Assembly: GCA_914767715.1 (NCBI GenBank)
Contig: OU612069.1
Coordinates: forward strand, 8,556,001-8,620,000
DNA from: Membranipora membranacea
Lineage: Eukaryota; Bryozoa; Gymnolaemata; Cheilostomatida; Membraniporidae
DNA length: 64,000 bases
Reading direction: 5' to 3'
The notes under the pieces were generated by a model, which was not told the DNA's origin, searched no databases, and worked only from the letters and a program-made list of their open reading frames with translations. Positions 1-13,100 of the stretch are shown piece by piece (positions within the stretch are counted from its first letter, which is position 1; each line of letters begins with the position of its first letter). Position numbers and translations under genes: made by a program.

Positions 1-1032
1 GATAATAACATGGATGGATCATGCATGATTGCTTGGAACCACAATTTATTTTTTATTGTGGAAGGAAAAACTCTCCAAACCGCTGCTGTATGCAACAGCA
101 TAGCAAGAGCAGATACATTTTTTGGATGTGGTGTTCCTCGCTTACTCAGTAATTATGTTGGAGACAGCGTACCTCATAGTTAGCTAAAGAATGTCACACT
201 AGTTGATTCGGCAGAATCTTAGCACACAAAAGGTAGGGAAACAGATTGTTTATGTAACTTATTTTGTAAACCTGGCATGTGTGAAATGAACAAATGCATG
301 TTCAGATTTTTAACATGATCCATTGCAAGATGAACTTATATTCGAGTTTAGACTGTTATCAGCCTTTTTCAGCCCATTTTAAGAAACTTTCTTTTGACTT
401 TGCATTGCAGCAAGTGATTTATTCCTCAATAAAAATAGTAAAATGTGTGATTAAATCTTGAGCATTATCTCCTCCCAGAACTCCCATAACTATAGAAACA
501 GCTGTATGTCTTGACGAATATACCTCTTCTACATTCTTGGTTGACAGAGCACTCACTGAAAGAAAGGATAAGATAAGATAGTTTTTATTGGTAAAAACTT
601 TTCAAAGACAAGTTACAATAGAGTTGAGGAATACCTTCTGATGTTCATACAATTACCATTTAAAAGTTGAATGCTTGTTCGAAAAGAACTGTTCAAAAAT
701 CTCTCAGTTCTGGTCTTCGGCATAGACTAGAGTGACCTGGCTGTCTGATGGCAGTGATGTAAAATATGCATGTCATAACTAATAAAATTCTGAGCTGATT
801 TTGCAATCCTGGTATTAAAGAGAAGAAGGCAGTGAGAAAAATAAGTTTAAATCATCTAACGATCTGCCAGAGAACATTGATATGAGCATGATATGTTATT
901 ATATTTACCGAAAGTGAGAACCAATAGATTTTATAATAGCTTTATACCAGTTAGCTCAAATATTTTAAACAACAGAGACATTCCTACACGATCATTGTTA
1001 TATGTCATTGACTATATTACCAATGAAATTAA

Positions 1033-1232
1033 TCTTATATCTTATCTTATCTTATCTTATCTTATCTTATCTTATCTTATCTTATCTTATCTTATCTTAT
1101 CTTATCTTATCTTATCTTATCTTATCTTATCTTATCTTATCTTATCTTATATTATCTTATATTATCTTATCTTATCTTATCTTATCTTATCTTATCTTAT
1201 CTTATCTTATCTTATCTTATCTTATCTTATCT

Positions 1233-1261
<29 letters not shown>
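1033..1261. repeat. (CTTAT)n microsatellite, expanded in copy A
   Basis: About 45 units of CTTAT with a few ATTAT variants. It produces long false open frames reading LILSYLILSY. Copy B has only a short, partly interrupted version. Confidence 0.97.
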
Positions 1262-1263
<2 letters not shown>

Positions 1264-1336
1264 TTTGTCAGAGAACAACTCAAAGATGTAATATGAAATG
1301 TGTTCAGGTTAAGCTGGCCTACATCCTTTGACACTT

Positions 1337-1430
1337 TTCCACTGTGGTAGAGTGCAGGACACCTCCAATCTTGTTCAAGCAGCCATGGGTTCAAACACCG
1401 TTCAGGACTAATTTTTTGTGCAATATAACA
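1337..1430 (+). mobile_element. tRNA-like SINE head, copy A
   Basis: The stretch has a D-arm-like GTGGTAGAGTGC and, about 50 bp later, a box-B-like GGGTTCAAAC. The same sequence recurs at 36,893-36,985 as part of the duplication. It is a degraded tRNA-derived SINE by structure; the family is not identified. Confidence 0.4.
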
Positions 1431-4400
1431 CAAGGGTGCACAACTCATGTATGCTCAGTGTATTAATCATTTTACTTTAAAGCAACACAAGTGCCAGCCT
1501 GCCTTGACTAACCCATATATTTGAATTTTAGAAAATGGAACTAACCTTGTGGATGAAAATTGATACCATCAAAATGTTTCCTCTAAGAGTGAGGTGACAA
1601 TTTCCCCGACCCTCTGAGAAGACATCTATATTGCTTGATGCAGCCCTTGTTATAAAAATACCCCAGCATGCTCCTCATAAACCACAATTGTGTATTTTGT
1701 TTATTTGGTGACTTTTGATCATAATCTTCAATATAATACTGAACAACCCTTGTTTATAATAGGAAATCCTTTGAGACTTAAGAAAGGGAAATACTTCCCC
1801 GGGAATTCCCAATATGGAATTCCCATGGATTTCCCATATGCTGGAGGCCTGTTTTTAATTTATATATGATATCATTTTATTCCGTCATGAGTTGTGTGAG
1901 CAACCAGCAAGGCAATCCCAAACTGTATGATAATATTACAAACAACATAAAGAAGATTACAAACACTTTAGTGCACTCACTTTTGAATTTTTGGAAAGAA
2001 AGCAGATTCTTGTGGATTGTATTGCGTAATACGTGAGCGCTAATTACTTTGGAGACAAACATTATATGCCAATCGAAGGTTGCATATGTAAATTGTGTGC
2101 TGGGCTAAACTTGGCAGTTGAGAATGTGTTTGCCTTGGATCTGCATGATATATAGATTTTGCTAAGTAAGAGTAAGGAGGGCATAATTACAGATGTTTTA
2201 ATTCACTGAGTAGGTCTACCAACTTGTCATGTATGTTTATCACACAATGGACTCAAATTTGGGCTGTCTTGAGGTATTGTGGAATCGGGACAGTAGTTAA
2301 TTGTTGTAGCTGTAATTATAGATATTTATTATCTACTTCATGTTGAATAGAGCCACTGCCTATGATAATTTCTCTGCATAAACATGAATTGGGCACACCT
2401 GCGAGTTAAGGTCTTCATGGATTATCAAAAGTTATGCCAGCAAAATGCCAACACCACTAAAATAACTATAATCACTCAACCTATTGGCTAAGATCAAAGT
2501 GTCACTGCCAATGGGTGCTTAGCGCCTGTTTCAGTTTCTGGCAGCTTGCCGCACATCCATGATTAGAAGGTCCTCTATGGCCTGACCTCTAGGATGCACT
2601 CTAGTCTTCTAGGATGTATCAAATTTTCAGTACGAGGACTTCTGTCAACTTTCGTCCCTCTTTAAGGGCAGCCCACCCTCTGTTTTATCATAAACAGAGC
2701 TTAACCAAGGATAATCATGAATTTTGCCACTAGTACTTTACATTGATTGGATTGATTCCAACAAACTGCTGAAGGATAGTCTGTTGGCGCTGATTTTTGA
2801 CAGACCTTAACCGGTGACACAAAGCTTGCAAAAGAATGATACAGACTGATTATTTTTGATATTCCATAGCTAAATTTGAAGCAAAATAATATTTTCGACG
2901 TACTTTATAATCAAATGAATCTTATATTTAGGTTTATGTATCCTACACATTTAGCCAAGGCAATCTTAGCCAAACCAAAAATTGAAACCTTCACTATACT
3001 AGAACAACAAGATCTAGGCCTATTTCTTCAATTAACCGACAAATTATTTTAGTTTGATTTAACCGACGCTTTTAAAAATACTGTGGCATTTTTTATTCGG
3101 TAAACCATTTCTGACCAACGCATACTATGGCAGCCAGTTAACTGGAAGGTGTCAAAAAAGAAACAGCCAACAGTTAATAGCAGAGACAGTGGTTTTATAA
3201 TAGATGTTACGACGTTACTCCTCGTTGCTGCAACAGCTTCCCACTGCCTAGATATATTTAAATTTTATCAATTACATTAGGTCTGATATGGACTAATCAG
3301 CGCTATTGTGATATTTATGGACCATCATAGTGTCTGAGTCATCCCTTGGTATTTTGCGCCACACCATACCACACTTTGAATTTTGTATGAAATTTGATAA
3401 GTTATCTCAAGCAACGAAATTTAGGCATGTGCTTATTCATAAAACTATAATTACCTGTATACAAATAAGTAGCCTGCCACATAATTTGTCAATGGTTTGT
3501 TGACTTTGCAAGTCCTTGTAATTATAATCCTCTCTTAGGCACTTGCACAATAGAACTGTGAAAGCATAACTCCAATTTAAACCCATGTTTCAAAACTACT
3601 TAAATGCGATATAGTATTCGATGTGTTATTTGGCGGCAGAGGAGCCCTGTTTTCACCATTCACCAGCTGGACGTTCAACCTTGAAGTTTAACCGGTACCT
3701 TCCAAGTACCAATTCATATGCTGCAGCATACATGTCGACTCGCTGGTCATTGCTTAAGATTCCCTCCTGACTGCCGGTTTGGGCCTTTTGATAACAAGCT
3801 TTCAAGCTCAAATTTTACCTAAACGTGATATACCGCCTTCTCAGTTTCTCAGGAACTACCTGTCCAATATCAAAAATTCCTTCACTGACATATATAGGCA
3901 GCAAAGGGCAAAATGATGCAGTAAGTTATGTTATGCAAAAGCATGATGAAAATCTATGCAATATTACATGCAATGCACATTGTGTACAACAATGGATCAC
4001 CTCTTTTGGGTGATTGTTTAGCATCAAAAGACAGATTTTCATGCTCATAACATCTCTACTATTGAATCTATAATGAAACGCCATGATCAAAACCTTGGAA
4101 ATACTCTCTAGCTTACCGGAAGCTGGTATGAATAACGTATTGTTTAGCCTATTTTCAGTGTTTTGGCTGGAGAGGAGTGCATGCTTTGGACCAAATAAAG
4201 CTGGTTTAGCCACAAAAATCCAAATATCTCAAGATATAAAGCCATAATCAATAATCGCCTCGATAAAAATCAAGACAATCTCCTGCTGCTCATCATTTTG
4301 ACAAAAAATTTGACTGATATCCTTTTGAATTTCTGAATTTTGGCTGGAAAATTTTGACCTAAACGAGTTAAAATTTTGTCAGTTACTGTTGTGACAACCA

Positions 4401-5319
4401 GGATCTGTAATCTGTTAAGATTACTGTTGGAAGTGACAGTGCAAGACCAAAATGGTATAATAAATTGGAAATTTTAGTTTCTGCATTATTGGGGTTGCAT
4501 GTAATGAGGGGTCAGAAATGATTCTTTTACTATTGCAAATATCAATTTCAAGTCTCGAAGACAGAAAACCTAAAATCATTAAGTTCCACTAAAATGTCTC
4601 TCCTCCAATTAGTGCCATGCCTCCTCTATATAGCAAAAGCATAAACTAATCAAATACCTCAAAGCAAGGCACAGGGGCTCAATTTAAAAAAGGTTACTTT
4701 TTGCCCCAAAAACAACTTCCAGAGGTCACTGTAACTCAACGTCAAATGTTTGAGAGGATTCAACGGTGAAAGTAACTATTAGACATGATCACCAATACAA
4801 TATTAAAAAGTTTTAAAAAGCAATATATCAAATAAATAAAAAATAACAAATGAAATAAAAGATTTAACTAACTTCTGTCAAAAATTTGGATTTACTAGAT
4901 GCTGCCAGATGCCATTTATTCGAAGATAATAGATGTTTTTGTTACTTGCAGATGAAGATGACCGTACATACTTTGGAACAGTATTTTGTAAAAGCAACCT
5001 TTTCTCGCAATGTCACATTTAGATAGTTAAATTGTATAATACATTAATATACATTACATTTCAATCGTGCGAGATCAGAAGAAAGAGATAGCAATCTGAC
5101 ACGCTTATTTTACTAGTTTGGGAGTAGTGTCCTCTGTCAAAAAAGTGTGATGTCTCCCGATATTGCAATTTGATTTATGATATCTTCCTCTCCTGAAGCT
5201 GTATAAAGACTGGAGATCTGGAACTGGTAACCCGATACAATGTGAAGAATAAGTTTCATCCACTACTAAGGTAGAACATAGAATTTGGTTATCCTAATCT
5301 GCCATAATATGGTTGCTAA

Positions 5320-5680
5320 GTATATTTTACTCCCGAGGTTGAATAGAGACTACCTGACTCCAATCAGCTCTCAGTCAATAGGCTATATATGAGGTACCTT
5401 GTTACCTCCATACCTGAGATAGATAATTGATCGCTCAGTCTGATCTGCTATCCGGTATATGGCATATGGCACCTTGCTATACACTAATCAGTTATAATAT
5501 GGTACCTTGATACCCTCCACACACATAGGTGGTATAGGAAATTCTGATGGCAGTCTGCTATGAGCTCATCTGCTGTATTTGATGCCCTAGCATCATCCAC
5601 TTCCATAATCGGTATATTCTATAGCTTATCACCTATATATGATGCCTAGATATTGGATCGCCATTTGCACGATCCTGGGC
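5320..5680. repeat. Degenerate minisatellite, copy A
   Basis: A series of imperfect units of roughly 65-80 bp, each with a TATATGAGGTACC or TATATGATGCC-like core followed by a CCTCCAC or ATCATCCAC-like part. Units are strongly diverged. The same array is at about 40,883-41,243. Confidence 0.5.
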
Positions 5681-6261
5681 TTTTTAACATTTTTTAGCTA
5701 CTGGCTAGCAATACACAAACCTAAATAAGGGGATAAGGAATACCTAACTGGAGAGAGGAGAACTCTGAACATGAAGGTAAATCCAAGCTTATAAAACACC
5801 AACACATGAGAATGACATGATAAATCAGTCCGCAAATAAATTTGAAAGCGGCTTAACACAACTCAATATTCAAAAATTGTTTTATGAGGTGTGACATTGT
5901 TAAAACTCACAATAATATCACCTGACTTGAAGATATTCTGAATAACTGTAATGTAACTGTAATCCCTGACACCATAAAGGGAATACATTGCAGAAGTGTA
6001 GAATAATTTGAAGAAAAGAAAAATATGTCAACAGTGAGTTTGTTATCCCAAATACCTTGCTTTTCCTGATTGCTCATGAGATAGTGGGTCAAATAACGAC
6101 AATTCTATTAAATGAAATAGATGTGTATTTGTATTTTGATAGCCGGACGAACAGAATATTATATGAGCAAATAAATTGCGCCTTTTAAACAGCATGAAAT
6201 TTGCATCACAGCATATCATTATTTCATTGAACTATAACTACACACATTATTTAAAGGACGA

Positions 6262-6267
6262 TTTATT
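6262..6267 (-). terminator. Candidate poly(A) signal, copy A
   Basis: The minus strand reads AATAAA about 145 bp past the TGA at 6,410, a normal distance for a short 3' UTR. No transcript evidence is available. Confidence 0.45.
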
Positions 6268-6409
6268 TAATTGTAATATACTATTTCATTACGAAGATAA
6301 CTGAAATGACTTTCTGGAATTCAACAGTGGCATATGAGGGAGACTGGTACACATAATATCCTGTATATCTGGTGTCTCTTAGTTATACAGTATATAAATG
6401 ATGCAAATT

Positions 6410-7115
6410 TCACATCTTTTTGCCATCTTTTTTCGAAGATCTGGATTTTGTTGAAACTGTTGAGCGTTTTTTAACAGGTTTCTCGCCTTCTGGAGCCGAT
6501 AAGCTGGTTATCTCATCAGTCTCTACAAAGGAGACAAAAGAGCAATTGGCATTTTGATGCACACTGACTGTGAGACTGTACTACTTTCATGTGTATCTCT
6601 GATCGTTAGAGTCAATTTATTATGAGAACCAAACTCAACCCGCCCCTGATAAATGAATCTGAATTAGGGTCGTCACACAAACCCCTTGTGATGGTATTCA
6701 TGATAAGTTGTTAAAATTCCCTCACTATCGACCTGAGGAACATATGCAGTTGTGTATCACATGATCAGTGTGATTTTGATGCACATACTAATTATCTTTC
6801 CTGTCCTATCCTAACAGGATTTGAAATTTTTTGAGCCCCTGCACCACAACTAATTTACAACTCACTATTGAAAAGGTTATGGCTCTGCAATTGCTCAATT
6901 AGTTGCCATTGTCTGGTTTAATATTCAAATACCGATGAAAATGATTCAACTATTATTGTCACCAGTCTTGCCTTCTTTCCCCTTCTTTGATTTCTTGTCT
7001 TGATCATCTTCGTTCTTTCCAGGCTTGAGCGTAGATTTTGACGATTTCCCCTTTTCTGATTTTTTTGGCTTCAGCTCTCCTGTCGATAGCGCTGAGCTCT
7101 TTGGTTTCACCTTTT
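6410..7115 (-). other. Alternative C-terminal exons of the Cys-rich gene, copy A
   Basis: The exon starting at 7,115 is Lys/Ser-rich (EKVKPKSSALSTGELK...). If it is not spliced it ends at TGA 6,946 with GKTGDNNS. If the weaker donor ACTG/GTGACA at 6,963 is used, it joins in phase 1 to 6,522-6,410. That adds a second basic tail starting ETDEITSLSAPEG and ending SSKKDGKKM-stop. Both ends are equally open in copy B (41,973-42,085; 42,509-42,678). The acceptor of the last exon is good (TTTGTAG). I infer two possible C-termini from intron retention or splicing. Confidence 0.6.
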
Positions 7116-10100
7116 CTGTAGACATAAATGCATAAGTAAAAGATTTGCTTGTACCTGACAGATTCACATAAAGAATAATGGAGGTTTGAGACCTAGTTAC
7201 ACTAACATACTTTGTCGCTTTGATGATTTGACCGGGTCTTTGCTTTTCTTTCCCTTGGCCAAGGAAGCAATGTTTATTCCCTTGGAGTTCCGTGTAGTTT
7301 TGTTACAATATTATTAAACCCTTTTCATCAAGCTTGACAGTTTTTGATGACCAAGTGAGCGACCGTTAGTATTGAAACTAAATGGAAATCGCACTACTTG
7401 TGACGAAAGAGTCTGGCCATTGTATTCCATATCTGGAAAAGCATCATTAGCTTTCTTTTGCAAAACAAGTGGCTTGCAAAAATAGCCAATCCCTAGTAGC
7501 ATTTGGGAAATGTCCAAATCATCAATGTCAGAAGGCATTATATTACTGTTTGTGATTTTGTAAACAACTCATTTTCCCAGGCTATATTATCCATGGTAGT
7601 AGGGACAGTCAATCAAATCGATGCCAGATGACTCCCTGTGTTGAGTGATCTTACTGTAAATGATATATGATTATAATTCCATTCCATGAGAAGAAACTCT
7701 TTCAGTGGGTCTTGCATATTATGAAGACATGTTTTTACCTAAATTCTGTGGCTTCTTTCTTCTACTGACACCATCTGTAGCTTCAGCAGAGAATGATGAT
7801 TCTGAGATATTGGATGCAATGTAGGATACCTCAGGAGTTACATCCATATTTACATCTAGGGATAAAGAAACAAAGGAAGTCTTAAGCCTAGATTGTTAAA
7901 TTCCCCCATGTAATTTGAGACAATCTGGATGGGGTACATTTTCGTTTACTGCATCCAGTTCTGCAAAAGAACTTTAAAGAATGTTCTATATAAGTATTTG
8001 AACGCTTCAGAAATCAAATGCTAATACTAATCGTCAGCAGCACCAATAACCTTTACCCTGGCATTTCAATACTCCATTTTGTGATTTAATTTTTGAAAAG
8101 GTTATAAATATATAATGGAATTTAACTGTCAATAAGGCCCATAAAAGTGAAACTTTTATATGGATAACAAGTGGTTATGCAAAGAGTTAAACAGAATTAT
8201 AATTTGAACTATGTATAAATTGATTTTATTTTAAAGACTTTAATTTCCTGTCAGTACTTGTTGTAGCAAATAAGATGAAAATAAGTGATTATAGATACAA
8301 TTGGTAGGGTAAAAGTTAGAGCCAGCACATATTTCTCTGTTTTACAATGTGAAAGGTAATAAGCGAGAAAAGAATATTATATTAATCATACTAGCACCAT
8401 GTGCTAAAGACAACAAACTTGCAACTGTCTGCTGAACTGAGTTTCTTACCTGTGTCTGTTATCTTCATTTCTATCTGCCTCTTTTTATCTGTGGAAAAAG
8501 CAAGAGGTTTGAGTTGATTGTCTCAAGGATAGTAGAACAGTTTTGTTTATAAAATCATGTTCATCTAAGTTTGTTGCACCATAGCCATAAAATTTAATTT
8601 AAATCTTAATGAACTAATCAGTTTTAATAATCGAATTTCGGTGTTATCTTAAATAAATTAATGACTACTTATAACAGAAGTTACCTTCTAACTTTGATTT
8701 CTTTTCGTTCAAAAGTGTCTCCCTTTCATTATTCTCCTTTTGAATTTCCACCTGTCTCTTTTTTTCTGCGTAAACAGAGACTAATCTGATTAGCCCATAA
8801 TGGTATACAACGCTGGTCAGTTTAAACAACTCTTAAATTAGTTATATTATCATTGTCAAAAAAGAATGGGTAACATAAGGTATCAATCCCAGCAACAACC
8901 TCGATTTTGCCAAAATTTGATTTCAATCAATCAGTAAGGCTTTGAGTTTTATTCTTACCTTATTTTATCTTTGTTTAAACTCAAAATCAGGGAAGAAAAA
9001 TTTCACTTCCTGTGTAGAAAACTTCGGTTAAAACATCGATTATTCAGTTTCTCACTAGATTAATTATGCAGTGTGCTCTATCAAAACCTTATAACTGATA
9101 TGTACATATTTAAAAAACTATACTAGAATGGGATTCGGTCAAACGATATGGAGTTCTCTACTCAGGTTTGGTGTGTTCTGCAGACAACTCTACACAACAA
9201 CAAACCAAAAACCATCAGCCAATAAAAAAACCACAAAACAACCACATGTGTCTATTCAGAAATTCAGCATAGTGATACATGAGTAGGTAACACCACAGAG
9301 GCAATATCCAACACAACCAATAATACAGACAAAGCCCCATTGTTAACCATATCCCAGGTTGAAGTTTACACCAACCTGCCTGGTGCCGCTTCCACATTAA
9401 CAGTGTTAAAATACCCAGTAGTAAGAGGACAGCCAAAGGTATAGCCAGCGTCTCAGGGTTATCTGCGAATGTTTTGATTTTGGCGCTTTGTGCTATGTTC
9501 AGGTCCTCATAAGGTGCATCCGCACAGTAACCAAACGAGCATGTGTGTCCCGATTCACAATCGGCATCCTGTAAAAGGGACCGCATGACGCAGAAACTGA
9601 GTATGGAGAAAAGCAAACATTTCAAAACAGAATGTGCACCATGTAAGTGAAAGAAACAATGTTGATGATTATTGATCACCAGTGAGACGACAAAATATTG
9701 AAACAGCATGTTTCGATCAACCATTCAGTAGGAAAGAGCATTGCTTTACTTACGCAATTTATTTTATCAATTAATTAATGGAAGTTACAACAATGAGTCC
9801 ACAGCTGGTCTCGCTCATATTTTTTTTTAATTTATTGGCATAACACAATGACCAAGTTAGGAATTGCAATTCTTGGCTGTTTTTTACTGAAATGCCAGTT
9901 TTTTCCATTCTTTTCCTTTTATATTTTCAGTAGTTAGATCACAACTCACCCTTGTGCATGTATCCAGCACAACACATAGTCCTCTCATAATCATAGAGCC
10001 AGTAACACAGGAACACCTGCCATCATAACAGTATGTGAGCTCTTGTGCCTCAGCAAGACAAAACTCTGTATCCTTGCAGTCAATATCGAAAGTAGACGAG

Positions 10101-13100
10101 ATTTGTGTCAGCTCATCCCCTGAAATAAATTCTTATCCTTGCCGAGTTTGAAGGAGATATTCGAAGGAAAATTTTGTGTCAAAAATTGTAGCCGAATGGA
10201 CATGAAACAAAAAGAGCAAAATCACGTGCTAAGAAGGTATATATGTAATTTTTTCAAAATCTCTTTTTCTTTGTAATTCAAATCAAGCTATTTTTGGGCT
10301 TGCTAATGCTATCAAAAAGTCTCTGAAACTCCTACCAGAAAGTGGAAAAATTCTGTTTGAAATTTCTTTTGTTCACAAATAGCCAGAAAGCTTCGAGCAA
10401 ACAAAGTCTATAAATTTTTTTTCTTCTCAAATACAATGAAAGCCATGCTCAATTGACCGTGCATGCATTCATTTGAACAATGCAATTACGATTCTTATGA
10501 CTGCGCTTGCTAACAATGACTCGCTTTGAATGACAATTGATGCAGATAGACTAATTTTGCACGTGGAAATAGCCAAATTTGAATTTTTTTGCGATATCTT
10601 TTGAACCGCTTGTTTGATCATTAATTATTTAACGCCAAATGAATCGTCTTAATTTTTGGCACATTAACATAATATATTCGCAATAATTTTAATGTTAATC
10701 AGAAAATTAGAAATTTGGAAAGCGTGTTTACCGTGAATTTTTTATTCCGCAGATAGCCTGCTTTGCCCTAATGGACAGCATATTGGACATGAAACAAAAA
10801 TGAGCAAAATCATATGCTCACGATCGACAATGCTAGTAGCGTTTACTCTATCCAGCGGCTCAAAAAATAATCATGTTGATAGGATACTGAAAAACCTTTT
10901 GGTGAACCAAGATACTTGAAAGGTAAAACTTGAGAACCTTATTTCAAAAAACCTACATTCTGTTCTGAATTGTTCATTGAAATAACGCATATTTTGACTG
11001 CGAAATAAGTTGTATCCATTGATATGAATTCATGGATTGATTGGGAAGAGGACAGTATGACTATTTGTAGAGAATAATTACATCAGTATATAACTTTATG
11101 TCAGTAATTTGGTCTAGCTTTAGTTCCATGTTGTGCATTGGCTAACGTCCAAGTAACAACCTTTAAAAACTAGGGGTCGGCTGGAGCATTACTTAACTTT
11201 TGGTCCAATCAAAGATGAGAAAATGTTTCAAGAAACCATACATAAATTGCCATATGCTTGTTCAGGGTCAGATTGTTCCGCTAATCCATGAATACATATC
11301 AGTGGTTGAATTTATTAATTGAATATCCGGTTTGAATAGCTGCCCTTACCAATACATGTTGGTGCGGAATGACGACAGTATAGATTGACACACACAAGCC
11401 CTTTAGCACACCCTACACTTGAACATTCGTTAGTATCTGGTTCACAGATACCGTCATCAGTGTAGCACCAGCCTGTGTTACATATACAACTTCCTGAAAT
11501 AGAAGAAAAATAGAACATGTTAGGCAAGGGAATATGAGGGTCATTTTATGTAAGAAATGTATTAATTCAAAAAGTTTAAAGTGTTTAGTAAGTCAGATAT
11601 AGTAGATATCAGATAGCAGATATAAGATACAATTTGATCAAACTAGAGATTACACCTTGTTTTATTTTAGACCGATAGACTGCTTCATACCAAGTTGTTT
11701 GTTGCAGTGAGTATTTGGTATCAGTGAACATGTGGTCTCAACCTGGCACTTCTGTGGCAGAATGATTCCTTGATTAGGAATACATTGTGTCCCGATCGGA
11801 TCCAAAGTATGCCCTGCCAGACAGACGCACATTCTCACCTCAGATACACAAACCATATTGTGGTCATCACATCCTCGGCCCTCAGCTGAACACAACGGAC
11901 ACTGAATTTAAAAAAATGAAATCAGAATTACGTTTCTAATACATCGGTGGATAACATTTTTTTAGCAGAGGGAACATCATGCCACGTAAGATACCTTCAG
12001 CCAGAATAGTTTCTAGCAAACACTGAGACTGGGAAATAAAGGTGCCTTAAGGGCGTGCCAAACACATACAGGGCAAAGTTGCTCTTATTTTGCAGGCAAA
12101 TGAGCCCAGTAGTAGGTAGACTGCAGCGGGATTCGAACCAGAGACCCCCAACGATTGCACGTTAGAGGGCAGGGGCTCTAACCATCTGAGGTAACTCTAG
12201 CCTGTCTTGACAAGCTTTGTTCGAGCAGCCGATATTAGATATTGTCTTCTCTTGCGATCGGGTAAATAACTTCTTTATCACACTTGACAGTCGAGCATGC
12301 AAGAGTTGACAAGCTTTGTTCCCATCCCCCCCCCCCCCGCCGAAAAAAGCTTGTCAAGAAAAGCTAAGGTAACTCTACTCATGATGTTGACGAAATGAAT
12401 GAGATATTGATTGACCACCCATACCCTTCACTGGGAATGATAATTCAATGGACAAAACTCTCTCACTCAAGAATAAGCATACAGGGGCTGTAAGTGAGAA
12501 ACAAAGTTACCAAATTAGAAACAGTGAGAAACGGTGACATAAAGTGACAAATAACAGATGAATAGTTAAAAAATGAGTTGACTAAATCACACACAAACCT
12601 GCAGACAGACTTGATCGGTCAGCCATTTACACACTCCCGCTGACCTTCTCATACCTTGTATGCACTGACATGTTTTATCTATACAAGATTCAATACCTGA
12701 TTCTGCTCCGGCACAGTCTGTATCTGATGTGCAGGATGGATCAGGTACTGAAACAGGAAAATGTATTTGAAAACGGATGACCAAAATTAGACATCATATC
12801 ACACCCCATAATCACAACGCATGTGCAGCAAAATATGAGTTGCATTAAGGGCGAGGCCGCAATGTCTGTGCCAGATTTCTCTCTGTGAGAAGGCAGGTCA
12901 GAGCACTCCCGGGGTCAAACAAACCCCAGTAAAATAATATGTAATGCATTGGGACTCAAACATACAACCCTAGTATGCTAAAGGACTGGCGTTCTAACCA
13001 AACTGAGCCACCTCCTGCTGCATACATCATGCTTATAAGTAAGCTTTGGTGAATCATAGCAGAATAATTTAGTATTCCCATTTTTTGGGCTAGCAATTGC

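Larger units (their letters stand above)
1..6409. other. Gene-poor stretch downstream of copy A gene
   Basis: Apart from the repeats listed separately and the poly(A) signal, I see no convincing exon. Short open frames (for example 3,825-4,013 plus, 3,926-4,213 minus) lack splice context or recognisable motifs. The same sequence is at 35,798-41,972. Confidence 0.5.

Noticed and set aside
893-1331. Two long plus-strand open frames (LILSYLILSY repeats)
   Set aside because: They are translations of the CTTAT microsatellite; the matching stretch in copy B is contracted and no longer codes for them.
3825-4213. Overlapping open frames on both strands downstream of copy A gene
   Set aside because: Present in copy B only because the whole block is duplicated; no motifs or splice context.
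7200-7270. Lys-rich stretch GKKSKDPVKSSKRQ with a GTATGT donor, as an extra tail exon
   Set aside because: No acceptor gives the required phase 1 entry; exons 7,855-7,739 and 7,115-6,963 join in frame without it.
8955-9013. Possible exon between CTACACAG and GTAAGAAT
   Set aside because: All three phases meet a stop codon; the TM exon joins exon 8,765-8,685 directly in phase.
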